Of a DNA stretch of 64,000 bases, positions 15,936 through 26,673 are shown piece by piece (within the stretch, counting starts at the first letter, position 1; the number at the start of each line of letters is the position of its first letter). Origin of the DNA: Albifimbria verrucaria (lineage: Eukaryota; Ascomycota; Sordariomycetes; Hypocreales; Stachybotryaceae); contig JAHREC010000011.1 of NCBI GenBank assembly GCA_020081605.1, positions 1,984,001 to 2,048,000 of the forward strand, in the 5' to 3' direction. The translations under genes and the position numbers were made by a program. The notes below the pieces were generated by a model. It searched no databases. It was not told the origin of the DNA and saw only the letters and a list, made by a program, of their open reading frames with translations.

Positions 15936-15956
15936 GTAAGTAGGTAGGTAGGTACC
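15936..15956. repeat. TAGG microsatellite
   Basis: Several tandem copies of the tetramer GTAG/TAGG, with an imperfect relative at 15711-15740. Similar short arrays occur at 4988-5003 and, in the opposite orientation, at 17440-17469. Confidence 0.8.
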
Positions 15957-16687
15957 TGGACAAGGTAAGGTAAACCAAGTACACGCTGACCATCACGACG
16001 TCAGTCTGCGGAACACAGCGGTACGCTATCCGTACGGTAGGAGAGACTCCTCCAAGGTGCTGGTTATTCTCGAAGTGATCTCCACGACGAAGACAAAGCT
16101 GGAAGGTATTTAGAACAAGACGACAGCTTCGACGACATGGCACCCGGCCTGGCACTAACCGCATTGTGCGCGACATTTGCTTTAGTGGTCTGCAGAGCAT
16201 GTAATGGCACAGGGTTTAAACGGTTTAGCTTCACCTATATGTCTATTAGCTCCGGCGGTGAAGTGACGAGGACAAGAGCCGGAGTCAGGGACCGGCGCGG
16301 GCGATCGGACAGGTCAAATCAAATGCCTCCGGTAACTTGATTCCAGCGGATTCGCGTCCCATTTTTCCCTTTTCTTCTTGCTCTACTTCTCTCGCGGAAT
16401 CACGAGCTGCCGCCAAGGCGCGCAATGCAAGTGTAAGTTAACTTATTTGGTTGGCGACGCTGTTATTACCCATGATGGCCAACACACCTGTTAGGAACAA
16501 TAGCACGCCAACCAATTTTACTGTACATACTATGCGGCAAGCTCTTTGATGGACTCAGACCCCAGGCGATGCGTCGCTTACCTAGTGTGGCATGTCATTC
16601 GTTTCATGACGTGAAATGTCCATGGCCATGGCGCTCGCTTCGTCTCCTACCTTGCCTTGCATTGCATCGCATCACCTTACAGCGCAT

Positions 16688-16743
16688 ACATCCACATTCA
16701 CATCCATATCCACATCCAGCATCCACACCCAGCATCCACATCC
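16688..16743. repeat. imperfect CATCCA/CACATC hexamer array
   Basis: Degenerate tandem hexamers of the type CACATC and CATCCA over about 55 bases. No coding potential is evident. Confidence 0.65.
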
Positions 16744-17439
16744 TCGTCCGCCTGGAAAGCAAGCCCGCATTCACACATTGGTAGAGGCAGGCACATACAT
16801 ATACCGCTGTCAGTGGTCCCAAATCGGGGTTGAGCTGGCCAGCCGTTCACCAATGGGCTTGGGGCAGATGGGGACTTTGTTCTCTCTTCTCTCACCGGTC
16901 CTGCTATTCCCTGCAGGTTTGGGTTTTGATCATGACCAGAATGGGCAACGAAGAATATGCTGCGCCGGGTTGCTTTTATCTCGATAGAGAAAAGAAAGAA
17001 AGAAAAAACACCAACCAGGGTTATTGTCTCCTGGTACGGCTATATCCCTCCCTTTCACCGCTTTGGCCCATGACTACTGCGAATATGTTGCATCTCACCA
17101 GACTTCAATTTCAGGTTGCTGACAGGCATCGGAAGCGATCGGGCCAAATGGACTTTGGGTCGCACAGTTGTGTGAAATGCTGATGTTGATTGCTCAGATT
17201 TTTCATCCCGATCTCATTCCACGGACACTTTAGACTGTCACCAACACGACAACGTGCGCTAAACACATGTTAGTGCCACTTTCACTGTCGACGTTCTCCC
17301 TGCCTAGCTCCCGTTTCAGGTAGTCGGCCTTTGCGCCCTGTATAATATATTGTAACGTTAGTACACGATTCCCAATGCACGTTTCCGTCTGCCCGAATCC
17401 ATGACCGCTTTGCGCTGTCCGAGATGGTGAGAAATTGCG

Positions 17440-17469
17440 TACCTACCTACCTACCTACCTACCTACCTA
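17440..17469. repeat. TACC microsatellite
   Basis: About seven uninterrupted copies of TACC, the longest tetranucleotide array in the window; two more copies sit near 17515. Confidence 0.9.
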
Positions 17470-18499
17470 GTATGTAAAATGTTATTCAAGCGTAATGGAG
17501 GTGTACGCCTTGCTCTACCTACCTGTGTGACTCGGAGCCAACTCAATGTCAGAAAATACGTCTTGCAAGAGAAATCCCCACAAATACAATACGTCTGCAT
17601 GATCAGGTGCCCATGACATCTCTATCCGCCGCATCGATTCTGAGACCTGATCATCCTTGGTGAAGACTCTCCGTGACACAGTCGGGCATCAGGCCTGCCG
17701 ACATCATCAAGCCCCCTCCTCTTCCGGGTTCAGATCCGTGTTCGCTCTCGTGCCGATGCTCAAACTTTCCCTGCTTGCCTGCAGAGCAAGGCCTACAGGC
17801 AGTTTTGGCGCAATTTCGCCCGTGAGCTTCTATACCACTAGCATGCAGCTCCATGCTCTCTGGCCCCAGCAAATCAACAAGGCACGGCAGACCTTCATTA
17901 GCATGGGATCTGTCTGCCCCATACTCTTGACGTGGTCTGTGTAATTTGAGTGTTGCTTGCCAATCTGACCCTGGTAACGGACCCTGCCTTGACACCACAT
18001 CTCGACAAGTGCCCAGGACGTGATCGGTAGCTGCATCTACGGACAAGGGTCTCTGAGATACTGTACTTCGTACAGCAAGCAGAGTACGACATGCAGCTCA
18101 GCGCGGGCACTTTACATCACCGTATCTCACAGCCGCTGCACTTCGCCTGAGAGAACATGACCTGTTACAGAGACGACTTGACTCAAGCACGTCTCTCAAT
18201 CGCGGATTCAGACCAAAAAGTTGGAAACACGATGCAGGCCTGTGCATGCCAGGTGGTGGAGTGGAGGGGCCACACCCTCTTGTGCTCTACCCCTACCTTA
18301 GCTACTTCGTGCTCCCATGGTGCTTTTCCGATTAGGGACCGGGAATCCAGGCCTGCACCACCATCTTCTCGCGATGCATGCAGTAACCGTATATGTTCGT
18401 GTGTCTACCTTATGCCGTGGCCGCTATATAGTCCCAAGAAGATGGTTCAGGCCTGGAGAGACAACAATCATTTAATTCTCTGCTTTCCCTATGAGGACA

Positions 18500-20133
18500 G
18501 TGGCTGAATCGAGAAATGAGGTGCGGAAACAGGCAGGAGCCTGGAGCTCGAGTGTCGTGCTCTTTCCTCGGTTCCGATTTCTCTGTAATTATTTATTAAA
18601 GCTTTTGTCCTTCTCACTCTCCTCCTCCAGTTTCCCGTAGCTTGTCTTCTCCACCCCGAGTTGTTCGACCGATTGTTTGTCTCAGCGATCATCCTCGGCT
18701 TTTCCCCAAGCGCAAGCGCCTTCTTGACGAACCACCCTGGCGTTTCCCACGGCTCACTGTCCCTCAGTGCAACAACGCCTACTGCCCGAGCATCGATTCG
18801 TCGTCTTTGTTTACGCCGTACCATCCAGTGTTTTCACGCCTCCTTGTCTGTCTCTACCTCAACAACTTCCCTGATCAAGGTACCCTGCCTTAGCTGGTGG
18901 GACCGCTGTTTGTTTTTCGGGGACCGGTGCCACTAATTACTCTTCACTCCTCTCCACCACCGTCGCCCACCGTCCACGATAGCTGATCTGGTTGCCTGCC
19001 ATTTGTATCATTTCCATTCCTCCCGCGGAAGAACCCACCTACGAGGCATACCTCCGACGCAAAACAACGGGCCCATCTGGCACGCGATAGACATAAAGAA
19101 AGAGGCGGGCATAAAGAGAGAAAGAGGAGAGGCCAGAAGGAGAGAAAAAGCACACTCCTTGCAACTCCTGTCACGAGGAAGTAGACGTCAGGGCCAAAGG
19201 ACCCCACTGTCATCGACTGGTGACAGCTCTAATACCCCTGTCCTTGGAGGAGCAGACCAGACCACACAAGCGGCAGACCGGGTTTAAGCTACCTTGGACC
19301 CAACGGAGTAAACAGCTCCCTGTCCAACCGCAAGCAAGCAACCCGAAGCGCAGCAAACCGAACCAAGGCCAGGGCCCTCTCGCTGCTGTACGTCCCTTGG
19401 AGGCTTTCGCCACTGACCCAGCAGAGTCAGGTGCCCCACCAAGCGGCTAAGCCATCATCACCTGGGCGTCCTTGAGCCGAGAGGCCACTGACGAATCCCG
19501 ACTGGGTGGCCAGGCACATACATAGTACAGAGAGGCGTGGCTGTTCCCCCAATTCTGGGCTTGGACTCGTCCAACTCGAATCCCGATTCGTCTCCAACTT
19601 GGAGGGCCGACTCGTACTGCCCACCACCATTGCTACCACCACCACCACCACTACCTTGCCTGTGCCTCCCGATCAGGTAACGCAGTTGGAACGTGGGAAT
19701 AGAATACGACTGCAGCAAGGTACCTACGTCTGTACCTCCTACATTGCCTCGGGTGGTGACAACTGTACCTGCTGTATCTCTGCCGTCCGCCGTCCACCAT
19801 CCCACCTTCCTGCTCACACCTTCACATCTAAAACCACGACTTCTTCCCTGCTGCTCCCACCTCTTCTCCTCCTATTCACGCCTCTTTAGGGGACGAGCAT
19901 CACCCACCGTCTCACCGGCCTCCTTATTCGTCTGCCAATTGCTGCGGGCAGGGCAATGGTTCAGTCTCGGTAACTGTCCACATCACTTTTTGGTACGTCT
20001 CTGTTCTCTCTCCTGCTCAAAGGCGAAAGCATCAGCTGGATCTCCCTCGCTCCACCTCGTCCTTGCTCTCCTACACTCCCCCAACTCTGCCACCTGTTTA
20101 CTGACAATATCCTTGCCTTCTGTTTAGCCCGCC
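18500..20133 (+). promoter_or_regulatory. pyrimidine-rich promoter and putative long 5' leader of the HMT1-like gene
   Basis: Strongly C/T-rich on the plus strand in several blocks (about 18600-18700, 18830-18900, 19790-20110), including CCA/ACC triplets at 19620-19660. Fungal promoters and 5' UTRs typically carry such CT tracts just upstream of the start. Several short upstream frames exist. No conserved gene was found. Assignment as leader is inferred from position and composition. Confidence 0.4.
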
Positions 20134-23100
20134 ATGGTGGCCACCGACGAGATACCGCCCGACCGGCTCGACACCCTCGGTGATAACCGCTCTCTCTCGA
20201 GCCTCATCCTTTGGGGGACCGAGTACATATACACACTGGTTCTCCTTGTTACCTTCATCGCTGGCGCTGCCTGGTACAGTATCGTTAATGCGAGGAAGGA
20301 GGAGGATACCGTTCAACCTCTGGTTAAGGGACCCGGCGGAAAGCCTCTGCCCCTCACCAAACGCAAGAAGCGTGATAACGGCGAGCGCAAGATTGGCCCT
20401 CACTTCGGCCGTGTGGCTAAAAATGTCTTTCGCACACTCGCTGCCGGCGTTTGCTTGACGTACGTGGCCAGTTCGGCATTTATACTGTACCATGCCTTCG
20501 TGGTGGAAGATCCATATACGTGGACGAAGAATGGCCTGCCCTGGGCTGGTGAATGGACTGCGGTAAGTGATTGTCACCCTCTCGTCCAGATATCACGTAG
20601 ATAGCATGCTGACCTGATTCTGGCTTGATAGGTCCATATCTTCGGTGCGACCTTCTTCTACCTGTATATTTTCGTCTCGCTCTTCGACTGGCGCAAGGGA
20701 CCAAACATTGTTCACTTGACTGTTTGGGTCCTTGGCTTCATCGGCGAGATCATCATGTCTGTTACAACTTATATTGCCGCCGCCAACTGTGAGCTCTCAG
20801 GCGCCGTGCAGAACAAAGCCCCTACGGAGCAACCAGACTGCCTAGATAGCTGGGCCCGATCCGACCTCGTCTGCTATTTCATCCGAATACTGCTTCTCCT
20901 CGCCCTCATCTCCTTATACAGCATTGCATGGATTCGCAAGGCCAGCTACAAGATGGATCGGAAAGCTGAAGAGGGTCGATCCTCTGAATCCACACCCTTG
21001 CTAAATGGCTACCATAGGTCATACGACTCACAAAACGGCCAGGAGACGAACGGACGCCGAGCACGTGGTAGAAGCATTTCTAATGCAAATAAAGCTGCAG
21101 CTGCCGGTTGCGCTCGCAAAGACGAACAAGCTGCTTTCTATCGCCCCAGAAGCTGCCCCATAAGACATGGTGGGAGTACTTGCGCGGTTACTCACTTTTC
21201 TTTCCATACCTGTGGCCCAAGGATGCGGTTGGACTGCAAATCAACGTTCTTTTTGCTTCGCGCTTGCCATGCTGCAAAGATTGGTGAATTTGCTGGTCCC
21301 ACTCCAGATTGGTCAGGTCGTCAATGAGCTCACCATGGTAGCCGCCATCCTGAGAAATGGTGGAAGCTTCTCTTTCAACATGTTCCCTGTATGGGATGTT
21401 GTACTACTTGGAGGTCTCTGGATATTGCAGGGCCAATCGGGTCTTCTCGGATCTCTCAGGTCTCTTCTTTGGATACCCGTTTCACAATACTCCTACCGTG
21501 GGCTCACCACTGCCGCTTTCAACCACGTCCATTCCCTTAGTCTTGATTTTCATCTTTCTAAGCGGACCGGTGAGGTTTTGTCGGCGCTGAACAAGGGCTC
21601 CGCCATCAACCAGTTCCTAGAACAAGTGACATTTCAGGTCTTCCCTATGCTGATTGATCTCCTCGTCGCCATCACTTTCTTTCAACTCAAATACGGACCA
21701 ATCTATGCCCAGATCAACCTTGTGGACACTTGCTGGTACCTGTATATGACTATCAAGATGGCGTCAACTAGAGCCGACCAAAGAAGGGAAATGACCAATG
21801 CCGACCGTGAAGAGGAAGCTGTGAAAAACGACTCAATCTCAAGTTACGAAACCGTTAAATACTTCAACGCAGAAGATTTCGAATCTAGGCGTTATCAGGA
21901 CAAGGTTGCCGTTTTCCAAGGGCCGAAGCCAAGGTCCAGGTGGGCATGGTCTTGATGAACATTTGCCAGACCTTTGTCTTCAATCTTGGAAGAATCTTGG
22001 CAGCTACGGTTTGCGGTTGGCAAGTGGCACTTGACACAAGGCAGCCTGGTGACTTCTTTACCGTCGTCTCTTACCTGACGCAGCTTCAGGGACCTCTTAA
22101 CTTCTTCGGCACATTCTACCGCACTGTCCAGCAGTCCATGATTTCTGGAGAGAGACTCTTGGAGCTCTTCAAAATCCAACCATCGGTTGTTGACTCACCG
22201 CATGCTGTTCCACTTGAGAACTTCCGCGGTCATATCCGATGGAACAATGTAAGTTTCGCCTATGACCCACGAAAGCCGGCTCTTCGCAACATCAGTTTCG
22301 AATGTGCCCTGGTACAACTACTGCTTTCGTTGGCGAATCAGGTGGCGGCAAGTCCACTCTGTTCCGACACATGTTTAGATATTACGACTGCGATGAAGGA
22401 AGCATTGAGCTCGATGGCAGAAATGTGAAGGACCTGACCATTGCATCCGTTCGGCGTCATATTGGAGTTGTACCACAAGACACAACTCTTTTCAACGAAA
22501 CTTTGATGTATAACCTGAAGTATGCAAACCCAAATGCAAGTGATGAGGAGATCTATGCTGCTTGCCGAGCCGCAAGTATACACGACCGCATTATGTCTTT
22601 CCCCGACCAGTACAACACACAAGTGGGTGAGCGAGGTCTTCGCCTGAGTGGTGGCGAGAAGCAACGTGTTGCGATTGCTCGTACCATTTTGAAAGACCCA
22701 AGAATCATTATGTTGGACGAGGCTACCTCGGCACTTGATTCACATACAGAGCAGGAAATCCAGGATAATGTATGGAACATTGGGCAGGGCCGCACTTTAC
22801 TCATCATTGCGTATGTCAATCACCCACAGTGGTATTTATATACCTGACTAACATATGTTTTAGGCATCGATTATCTACCATTACGCATGCTGACCAGATT
22901 ATCGTGCTCAATGCTGGTATGGTTGTGGAAAGAGGTACCCATGATGAGTTGTTGGCTGCCCGCGGGCGGTATGCGTCAATGTGGGAGAAGCAGATCCGGG
23001 CTGAGCGGGCTCTAGACGCTGCCAGAGAAGCCCATCTCAAGGCTGCCAGAGCCATGAGACGAGCAAATATGGGTAGCAAGAAGCAACCCGAGGATCCGAT

Positions 23101-23260
23101 TGAAGGCTATAACAGCTTGAAGTCTTCCAGTGTGCTAGCGGGAAATCCGAACGGCATCAAGTCCAGTATAAAGGGCAGTGAAGGAGGAAGTAGCTCCTCA
23201 GCCTCTTCATCTGCATCGGGCTCGTCCGCTTCCTCAGATGCAGAATCGACTCATGGTTGA
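20134..23260 (+). CDS. hmt1: half-size ABC transporter, Hmt1-like (ABCB type)
   Basis: About 1002 residues in three exons: 20134-20562, 20632-22810 and 22864-23260. In fission yeast Hmt1 sits in the vacuolar membrane and confers cadmium tolerance through phytochelatin/glutathione-linked transport. The N-terminal extension has about five hydrophobic helices ([40 protein letters not shown]), followed by a six-helix ABC membrane domain with the family-typical [15 protein letters not shown]. The nucleotide-binding domain has Walker [10 protein letters not shown], signature [10 protein letters not shown], Walker [14 protein letters not shown] and H-loop HRLSTI. A Ser-rich tail follows. Four frame changes are each explained by one missing base: near 21146 ([10 protein letters not shown]), 21262 (VLFAFALAMLQ), 21917 (AEAKVQVGM) and 22305 ([12 protein letters not shown]). 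Paralogues of the ABCB6/Atm1 type are possible, but the N-terminal extension favours Hmt1. Confidence 0.9.
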
Positions 23261-25284
23261 AACTGCAATAGGATGTGCACGGCGGACCGGGTTTAGTGCT
23301 CTTTGCTGCCTACATCTTGACAATTGTTAAGGACGCCGAGTTGGCTTTGAGACCACTGCCAAGCTTGTGGTCTCAGGAGGCTTTACGACTGCCTCGTATT
23401 CACATGACGAAAGTACGGCTGTGCCCATCGCACCGTAATCTCGGCAACACTTAAGATTGAGAACAAGCTATGTTCTCCATTGAACGATTCTGAACGGTAT
23501 CAGGCATAAGGATCACATGGGAAGGCGTTGGGGTGTTTGAGGGTTTTCGTCCCACCATATGGCTTTGACTTTGGCTTTGTTTATCAATCAACCGAGCGAC
23601 GATAGTACGAAAGTGTTGTCTTTTAGGTGCTTCCCCACGACGTTCCCTAAGCAATAATTTCACTTGGAGAATGACGGACGCCTTTCAGCTCTATTTTACT
23701 TGTCACTACCAAGCAGCGAGAGGTTGACCGCTTCTGCTCCTTTGCAGAGCGAAGAGTTGGAGGTGCCTACCTACGTCTGATTGAGATGAGCCTGCTCGCA
23801 TTTTTATTCAGCGATCCTGAATCGACGGTGCCACATGCCCAGCGTGTCTACGCCTATTCGGTTTCTGCTTTTCTATGTTGTTTTTTTATTGACGGGTCGG
23901 CGACCTATAATGTGTGTTTGTCACTGCGACTCTATGGCTTATTGCTGGGTCGACTTACGGATGATTTCGAATCTTGGACTTGCGAAAAGACATATGACCG
24001 GCATGTGTGGTGGTAATACAGAGTTTCTGTTTTCGTAATGTGTTTTATGAGCGTGGCAGTCATGCAACTCCCACGCTCTCTAACGCGAGACGAAACGGGA
24101 TGGAGTGGAGTTAAGCGGATACCATTACTGAGATTTGTTGCTGCTTTTGCTTTGATTCGCAAGCGTCATTGCGCTTTGCTTGAGAAAATGAATCTTGACG
24201 ATCAAGAAGCGGATGGATGAGCAGGTGCATAGAGATGGCTGGCATTGGGTGCTATAGCCACCGAGACTTCTAGGTCTCTTATATACATTTTTTTTTCCGG
24301 AGCAAAGATGTAAGCCGGCTTCGAGCCAGCGTGTTACATCAATTTCAGAGTTATGGGAAACAAAGAGCAATTGACGGGTCTGGTGATTGCGAGGAAACAA
24401 AAAGAAAAGATGATTGTGGGAGCGAGCATATAACAACTGAGCGCAAGCAACAAAACAAGAGACTTTTTGGAACACAGTATGACCGTCCTGCAAGTGATGT
24501 ACACAATGACAAAATTCCAATTCCTTGAGACTCATGACCACGTCGTACCTATGTATGTAATTATGCATTATCGACACCAACGCCCGAATGTTGGCCGTGT
24601 AATGCAATGCCATAAGCCCGGTGCAAGTGATGAAATAGACAGGGGTTATGGTTGGGATAGTAATTAAATGCCTAATAAGATTTTGAACAAAGTCTGTATA
24701 CTATACATAAATAGGGTAAAAAGGCCAGCAAGGCTGTACAGAATGAAGATGGTCCGAAAGGTGCACAACCTGGGGATTCCTTCTTCCCAGCCTCCGTTCC
24801 CCTCTCCTGGAGGGGACATGCACGTTTCTTCGTTTCCTTGTTGCTCTACTTCTCCGTGGGCACACATCCGTATTAGACTAGTGCCATAGTGGTTTTGCCT
24901 CCCGAACCGGGAAGATGATCGAGCAGCGTTTCCCTTTGCCGCTGAAACTCCTCCATATCCTCTGATGCTGCGCCTCGTTGCCCCCAAAACAGAACTCCTT
25001 GTTGCCGCATGCTTGGCACAGTGCAATGACTGAAAACGAGAAAAAGCGAGCGTTGTATTGCGGGCACATATAATTAGGCGTTTTCCTTGGCCGCCGCCGC
25101 CGTAGCCGCCGCCACCGCCCGAAATGCTGTACATGTCTCTTTCATCTTAGCATCAATATGTAACGATCGTGACAGACTTTGCCACTTTCATGTCGCCACC
25201 TCGACATTTCCCCGTGACAAAGAATTATTAGTCGAGAACGCGCTCGTTGGGTCGGTTCGTACACCGACTGGGTGGGGTCTCCTC
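23261..25284. other. intergenic between convergent genes
   Basis: About 2 kb between the 3' ends of the ABC transporter (+) and the ceramide synthase (-). Some AT-rich stretches (24280-24300, 24660-24720). No gene, tRNA or repeat family recognised. Confidence 0.5.
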
Positions 25285-26673
25285 TTATTGAGCTGACTTG
25301 TTCTTCTTTGAACCATTGGCCTTGCCGTTGGTGGCGGCTCCGTTGGTCTCATTAAGCTGAGCCTTCTTGATCGGCTGCTGGGGCTCATCTTGCTCCTCCT
25401 CCTCCTCCTCCTCCTCCTCAGGCTCTTCATCCTCGTCTTCGGAGCGGTCATCATCGGCTGTCTTATCACGCAGGAAGCGGTAGGCGATGCGGACGATGAA
25501 GAAGAGCCAGAACAGGTTAAGGGCCTGTAGTGAAGCGAGGAGTGATGCGGTAATGACCTGGCTGATCCAGCACTTGTACTGCTCCGTCTCCCAGTTCAGC
25601 TCGAAGGGGCCAACGGTGCGGAACTCGGTGAAGAGGGACCAGATGATCTTGAGGTTGATGTAGTGGCGCAGATAGATCCAGGTGCACATGAAGAGGAAGA
25701 AGTAAGGACCGACGATGGGGTGGTCGATGTAATTGAGCGTCTTGGAAGTGGCGAGGAAGAAGTCGCTGATGTCGTGGGTGGTGTAGACGGCAATACCCAT
25801 GTAGGTGAAGTGGAAGCGGTAGCTCAGGGCGATGAGTGCAAGGCTGACGATGTGGTGGCCGATGAGCTCCTTGAAGTCCTTGCGGGCTTCTCCATGCCGA
25901 GAACGAGGACAATGGCTTGCTGGGCCCAGTAGGCGGCCTGGAAGAGGTAGTAGAACTTGACCACAGCCTCGTGAGTACGATGGGGAAGTCCTCGTACATG
26001 CCGCGGGTGTTGAAGTACCAGACGGGGTGCGGCTCATGACGTACATGCCAGCAGGACCGAGGAAGGCGAAGTAGACGGCGGTGTATGCCTGCTCCATGAA
26101 GCGAGCATACTTGCCACGGGGAATGCCGGCGTAACGAGCGAGAGGCTTAAGCATTTCCTGCATGATGAACTCACGGGTGAAGGTGAGGACAACGGTGTAG
26201 AAGGAAACGAAAGCGATATCCCAGAGACCCTTGCCATACTGGATGGGCTTGGAGGGGTCCTCCTGAGGCAGTGGGTAGGAGAGGAAGATGAAGCGGTGCA
26301 GCGGGTTGGACTCATTAGGGTTGATAGCGTAGCCAGCGAGGAAGAAAAGGAGGATGGTCGCAGGAAGGACCCAGGTGTGCTTGACGACAGTGTGACTGAC
26401 GCGAGCAACGAGGCCGCGAGGGCGACGGCGCTTCTTCTTGTTGCCGGCAGAAGCCTTGGAGCCCGGGGCTGAGGAGGTCAGGGGCTTGAGGTCCTGAGAT
26501 CCAGCACTGAGGCTGGCCCTGCTGGTAGCCAGGGCAGGAGCCGTGTCGCCCACGCGGATGTCGCTGCCGAGGGCGCTGCTCTTTCTCCTCCGGCGAGCGC
26601 CGCTGGTAGCATCGGCATTGTGGAGCTGGTCGGCCGAGGTGTTGAGGAGCGGGAAAGGTTCGGACGACGCCAT
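25285..26673 (-). CDS. LAG1: ceramide synthase, Lag1/Lac1 (TLC domain)
   Basis: ER membrane enzyme that joins a sphingoid base to acyl-CoA. Intron-less, about 463 residues, start at 26673 (MASSEPFPLLN). A basic Lys/Arg-rich stretch near residue 110 precedes several membrane segments. The TLC domain carries the Lag motif: the HH pair in IGHHIVSLALIALSYRFHF followed by YMGIAVYTTHDISDFFLA. The C-terminus is cytosolic with a polyglutamate run (coded at 25389-25421) and a basic KKNKSAQ end. The open frame looks continuous, but about 45 residues in the middle (25886-26024) are read in wrong frames. Adding one coding-strand C at 26024-26027, 25982-25985 and 25884-25886 restores TPVWYFNTRGMYEDFPHRT and a conserved-looking run into KPRKDFKELIG. 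Three single losses cancel out. Confidence 0.92.
   Translation of the reverse strand: MASSEPFPLLNTSADQLHNADATSGARRRRKSSALGSDIRVGDTAPALATSRASLSAGSQDLKPLTSSAPGSKASAGNKKKRRRPRGLVARVSHTVVKHTWVLPATILLFFLAGYAINPNESNPLHRFIFLSYPLPQEDPSKPIQYGKGLWDIAFVSFYTVVLTFTREFIMQEMLKPLARYAGIPRGKYARFMEQAYTAVYFAFLGPAGMYVMSRTPSGTSTPAACTRTSPSYSRGCGQVLLPLPGRLLGPASHCPRSRHGEARKDFKELIGHHIVSLALIALSYRFHFTYMGIAVYTTHDISDFFLATSKTLNYIDHPIVGPYFFLFMCTWIYLRHYINLKIIWSLFTEFRTVGPFELNWETEQYKCWISQVITASLLASLQALNLFWLFFIVRIAYRFLRDKTADDDRSEDEDEEPEEEEEEEEEQDEPQQPIKKAQLNETNGAATNGKANGSKKNKSAQ
25389..25421. repeat. CTC triplet run coding for polyglutamate
   Basis: About ten CTC units on the plus strand, read as GAG codons on the minus strand in the acidic tail of the ceramide synthase. 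Confidence 0.85.

Larger units (their letters stand above)
10204..18499. other. gene desert, 8.3 kb
   Basis: No frame longer than about 150 codons occurs on either strand, and none of the short frames shows hydrophobic patterning, domain motifs or credible intron joins. Base composition is mixed rather than AT-rich, so the region does not look like RIP-degraded transposon remains. It holds several short TAGG/CCTA microsatellites (15711-15740, 15936-15956, 17440-17469) and a CATCCA-type hexamer array (16688-16743). I see no tRNA, rRNA or transposon ends. A long non-coding RNA, a long regulated promoter, or a gene too damaged to see remain possible. Confidence 0.5.

Noticed and set aside
15936..17469. 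CRISPR-like or telomeric array
   Set aside because: Simple tetranucleotide runs without spacers; not the fungal TTAGGG repeat.
10801..18046. Frames of 110-147 codons in the gene desert
   Set aside because: No hydrophobic pattern, no recognised motif, no splice continuity; lengths are what chance gives at this GC content.
10204..20133. RIP-mutated transposon in the desert
   Set aside because: Composition is not AT-rich and TpA/CpA excess is not evident by eye; no terminal repeats or transposase/RT motifs.
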